From Rhabditoides inermis (lineage: Eukaryota > Nematoda > Chromadorea > Rhabditida > Rhabditidae), in contig CAWZYM010000197.1 in the NCBI GenBank assembly GCA_963966185.1, forward strand, positions 229,501-293,500: DNA of 64,000 nucleotides, given 5' to 3'. The notes beneath the pieces were generated by a model that saw only the letters and a program-made list of their open reading frames with translations, was not told the origin of the DNA and did not search any database. The translations under genes and the position numbers were made by a program. The first letter of the stretch is position 1; each line of letters opens with the position of its first letter. This document shows, piece by piece, positions 60,601 through 64,000 of this stretch.

Positions 60601-61117
60601 TCGTATGTGACCTGGAGGCAAGTCAGCGATGTTGTTGTTTGAATGTTTGTCAACAAGTAAACAACTTTGTCAACAGATTTGAAGTTTGTGTTGAAGGTAT
60701 CTAAGATGATGTAGATCAAGAGATGAAGTCAAAAATGTTGTTTACAGACGATGTAAACAAGTAAACAACTTTGTAAACAACCTGAAAATGTGTTTTAAAG
60801 ATGTCAAATGTTTAGTAACATTCTTGGTGTGTTCAAACATGTTGTTTACAAATGTATTGAACAAGTAAACAAAAATGTAAACAACCGGAAAACGTGTTTT
60901 AAAGATGTGTAACGTGTAGTAGACTTAAAGGCGAGTTCAAAAATGTTGTGTACATAAAGGGTAAACAAGTAAACAAATTTGTAAACAACGTTCAATTGTC
61001 TTCATTTTTGATATTTTGTGTTGTAATGTACTTCTTAGTTGGATTACAGGTTTGTGAACAGACTTTAGTTAAGAAATTAGATTTGAGTGATGATTTCAGT
61101 TTTGATGTTTGAGTGGT

Positions 61118-61195
61118 GAGGCCGCCGAAGGCGGCCCTAGCCCGAGCGGCGCGCCAGCGCCGCTCGGGCTAGTCGCAGCGCCCGCTGCGCCTGGC
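61118..61195. repeat. Second cluster of GC-rich hairpins
   Basis: GGCCGCC-GAA-GGCGGCC is followed by CTAGCCCGAGCGGCGC pairing with GCGCCGCTCGGGCTAG, then GCAGCGC-CC-GCTGC. Like the cluster at 59.8 kb it is followed within about 30 bases by CTATGGTGT. Confidence 0.85.
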
Positions 61196-61199
61196 TGTG

Positions 61200-62640
61200 C
61201 AAAATGCCCTATGGTGTCCGTCCATACATGGCTCCACAAAGGCCACCGATGCATGGATCCGGCTAAATTTGGTATGGCTGCAAAGCCCTCGGTCTGGAGA
61301 TGCTCCCAAAATCTTTATGTTATCATATCTCTCATATCCGCGGAGCTATAAGCTCGAGAAAGTCCGACGAAAAAGCGCGTAATCCGAGAGAGTCAGACAG
61401 AAAACAGGCGAAATAGTGTGTCAGATGAAGAGACGGTTAGGTCGTTGAACGGTTGCATCGAGTAGACCTTACAAGAACGAGTACTGCGAATCGCAGACTT
61501 CAGCTTTCGAGAAACGGTTTCGACGTCACTCCTCTACACTCCCTCACCTACAAATCTGCCCGTAATCTTTTTATAATTCCTCCTGGTTTCCTTTCACGAA
61601 GTGATTTAGTCGAGGCGAGGCGACACCAAACAGTTGTCGCGGGCTGTTCAAGAAAACTAGGCAACCGTGTCAGATCTCCCTTTACTACAACATGCAAATA
61701 GGTGGCCACTACACTTCTTCCAAAATTTGCATCTTTTTGTGACCTCTGACGCCCGCTATCAATTAAATTCCTCTAATCGACGTCGTTTTATTGCCCCGCG
61801 ACGAGAGAGTGTGGCGAGGTGAGAGTGCGCCAGCTGCCAGTCTGTCTGATGTCAGAGAAAAAGACAGTCAATTGTGCAAATGAGCGAGAATGTGTAAAAT
61901 GTGTAAAATGTGCATGTGTAAAATGCCCTATGGTGTCTGTCCATACATCGCTCTACCGCGCCACCCACTACTCCTATCTAGCCAAACGTGACATCGATCC
62001 GATGGTCTCGGTCCCGAGATGCAGGATTCCAATTTTCAGCTCGTTATCTCTCATATCCGCGGAGCTATAAGCTTCAGAAAGTCCGACGAAATAGCGCGTA
62101 ATCAGAGAGAGTCAGACACAAAAGCGGCGAAATAGTGTGACAGATGAAGAGACGGGTCACTGGCAAATCGGGTGCGGCGAGTAGACCTTACAAGAACGAG
62201 TACTGCGAATCGCAGACTTCAGCTATCGAAAAACGGTTTTCACGTCACTCCTCTAAACTCCCTCACCTACAAATCTGCCCGTAATCTTTTTATAAATCTT
62301 CCTGGTTTCCTTTCACGAAGTGATTTAGTCGAGGCGAGGCGACACCAAACAGTTGTCGCGGGCTGTTCAAGAAAACTAGGCAATCGTGTAAGGTCTCCCT
62401 TTACTACAACATGCAAATAGGTGGCCACTACACTTCTACCGAAATTGGCATCTTTTTGTGACCTCTGACGCCTGCAATCAAGTAAATTCCTCTAATCGAC
62501 GTCGTTTTATTGCCCCGCGACGAGAGAGTGTGGCGAGGTGAGAGTGCGCCAGCTGCCAGTCTGTCTGATGTCAGAGAAAGAGACAGTCAATTGTGCAAAT
62601 GAGCGAGAGTATCACCATGCATACGAAACAGCTCACCACA
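61200..62640. repeat. Tandem duplication of about 0.72 kb
   Basis: Two diverged copies, about 61200-61918 and 61919-62640, each start at CCCTATGGTGTC and share ATATCCGCGGAGCTATAAGC, TAGACCTTACAAGAACGAGT, TGCAAATAGGTGGCCACTAC and CTGTCTGATGTCAGAGAAA. The offset is 717-719 bp. Short frames of about 80 codons exist in both copies but contain different changes and no recognisable domain. Confidence 0.85.
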
Positions 62641-62915
62641 CTCCAACAAACTATTTTCTGAGCACATACAATAAAACAATACTATATGCACTCACGTCAT
62701 TCTATATTCAATCATAGAAGTGAGGCGAGGCGAAATACTATGTAACCTCCTTTTCTCATCTCTCTCCTTTACTTATCCCTCTCTTCTCACGTCTCTCTCT
62801 CTCTCTCTCCCTCTCTTCCTCTATCTCTCTCTTATATATTATGATTTTAGATTATTGATAACTATGAAGTCTACTGGGATCTAAAAATAATAATAATTGT
62901 CAACCAGCTGCTCAT

Positions 62916-62983
<68 letters not shown>

Positions 62984-63065
62984 CTCTCGCTCGCTTAAAT
63001 TTTATAATATAAGACCAGTGATAACTATAAAGTATTTTTGTATCTCTAATAAATAAAAATTGTCA
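62641..63065. repeat. CT microsatellites in AT-rich sequence
   Basis: (CT)n with interruptions at 62790-62832 and a purer run at 62920-62990. Two related AT-rich segments (ATTGATAACTATGAAGT and GTGATAACTATAAAGTA, each before AAAATTGTCAACCAGCT-like sequence) flank the second run. Confidence 0.8.
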
Positions 63066-64000
63066 ACCAGCTACTGATAGGCTTTTACCGCGGAGTGTGC
63101 CGGAGCGCCCTCTATGAGCATACGAGAGAGTGAAAGACCAGAGAGTAGGAGAGAATGCATATCAGTATCAGTGTTCAATATATTATTATAATTACTGATG
63201 TACTGATCGGCTTTGACCGCGGAGGCGCGCGTAGCGTGCCGGAGCGTCCTCTAAAGGCATAGGAGAGAGTGTAATATCAGAGAGTCGGAGATAATTCATA
63301 TCAGTAGCAGTGATCAATGCATTCTTACTATTACGGATCTACTGATATATTTTGACCGCGGAGGCGCGCGGAGCGTGCCGGAGCGCTTTCTATGTGCATA
63401 CGAGAGAGTGAAAGATCAGAAGGTCGGAGAAAATTCATATCAGTAGCAGTGATCAGTGCATTCTTACTGTTACTGATCTACTGATATATTTTGACCGCGG
63501 AGGCGCGCGGAGCGTGCAGGAGCGCTTTCTATGTGCATACGAGAAAGTGAACGATCAGAGAGTCGGAGAAAATTCATATCAGTAGCAGTGATCAATGCAT
63601 TCTTACTATTACTGATCTACTGATATATTTTGACCGCGGAGGCGCGCGGAGCGTGCCGGAGCGCTTTCTATGTGCATACGAGAGAGTGAAAGATCAGAGA
63701 GTCGGAGAAAATTCATATCAGTAGCAGTGATCAATGTATTCTTACTATTACTGATCTACTGATATATTTTGACCGCGGAGGCGCGCGGAGCGTGCCGGAT
63801 CGCTTTCTATGTACATACGAGAGAGTGAAAGATCAGAGAGTCGGAGAAAATTCATATCAGTAGCAGTGATCAATGTTTCATTATAATTACTGATATACTG
63901 ATCGGCTTTGACCGCGGAGGCGCGCGAAGCGTGCCGGAGCGCTTTCTATGTGCATACGAGAAAGTGAAAGATCAGAGAGTCGGAGAAAATGCATATCAGT
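63066..64000. repeat. 139-bp satellite, continuing beyond the window
   Basis: TGACCGCGGAGG recurs with its GACC at 63215, 63354, 63493, 63632, 63771 and 63910, an exact 139-bp period, after one shorter unit near 63087. Each unit carries the GC-rich block CGCGGAGGCGCGCGGAGC, then GTGCCGGAGCGCTTTCTATG, ATACGAGAGAGTGAAAGATC and an AT-rich half with CTACTGATATATTT. The array is cut by the window edge. Confidence 0.95.

Larger units (their letters stand above)
58935..61000. repeat. Repeat array rich in GTAAACA
   Basis: Degenerate tandem repeats with the core GTAAACAAGTAAACAA, then AACTC, then GTTTTAAAGGTATCTAA-like sequence and TGTTGTTTACA. I count about 29 GTAAACA on the plus strand and about five in inverse orientation. 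The array is split by the 117-bp repeats at 60.05-60.60 kb. Confidence 0.85.

Overview
The window is nuclear DNA from a nematode, most likely of the rhabditid/diplogastrid kind; I cannot name the genus. The reasons are a textbook 127-residue major sperm protein gene, short introns with T-rich ...TTTCAG acceptors, a Fer/SPE-8-type SH2 tyrosine kinase, and GC3-rich exons set among AT-rich, repeat-dense non-coding DNA.

Layout. 110-1450 (+) is the 3' end of a cysteinyl-tRNA synthetase gene carrying four one-base frameshifts. 2592-10230 is one LTR retrotransposon on the minus strand: 489-bp LTRs, AGTA target-site duplication, a large Gag ORF and no recognisable pol. Its 3' LTR is split by a second, miniature LTR element (2888-3603) with its own GACTA duplication. 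10.9-18.9 kb is a graveyard of repeats: a MITE, a 2.35-kb foldback element, a degenerate protein tyrosine phosphatase gene, a minisatellite, a hAT-like MITE with 8-bp target duplications, and a solo-LTR-like repeat. 19462-21827 and 23129-25490 (-) are two nearly identical tandem copies of an SH2/tyrosine-kinase gene on a 3.67-kb duplication. 26357-32597 (-) is a PiT/SLC20 phosphate transporter gene whose first intron is about 1.7 kb of almost pure TCTCTCCC repeat. 33479-33917 (-) is the MSP gene. 34.3-36.2 kb holds nested inverted repeats. 36832-45822 (-) is the transcription elongation factor ELL. 50120-57534 (+) is a complete 20-exon glutamine:fructose-6-phosphate amidotransferase (GFAT) gene. 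From 58 kb to the end the window is repeats: an array rich in GTAAACA, a 117-bp tandem repeat containing ATTTGCAT, hairpin clusters, a 0.72-kb tandem duplication, and a 139-bp satellite that runs off the window.

The genes do not form one pathway. CARS, ELL, GFAT and PiT are housekeeping genes (translation, transcription elongation, hexosamine synthesis, phosphate uptake). The kinase pair and the MSP gene suggest a small sperm/germline neighbourhood, interleaved with PiT on the same strand. Exon edges were read by eye from splice signals, phase and family similarity. All multi-exon models keep phase from end to end: kinase 574 aa, PiT 500 aa, ELL 642 aa, MSP 127 aa, GFAT 697 aa. Family assignments come from recognised motifs, not from a database search.
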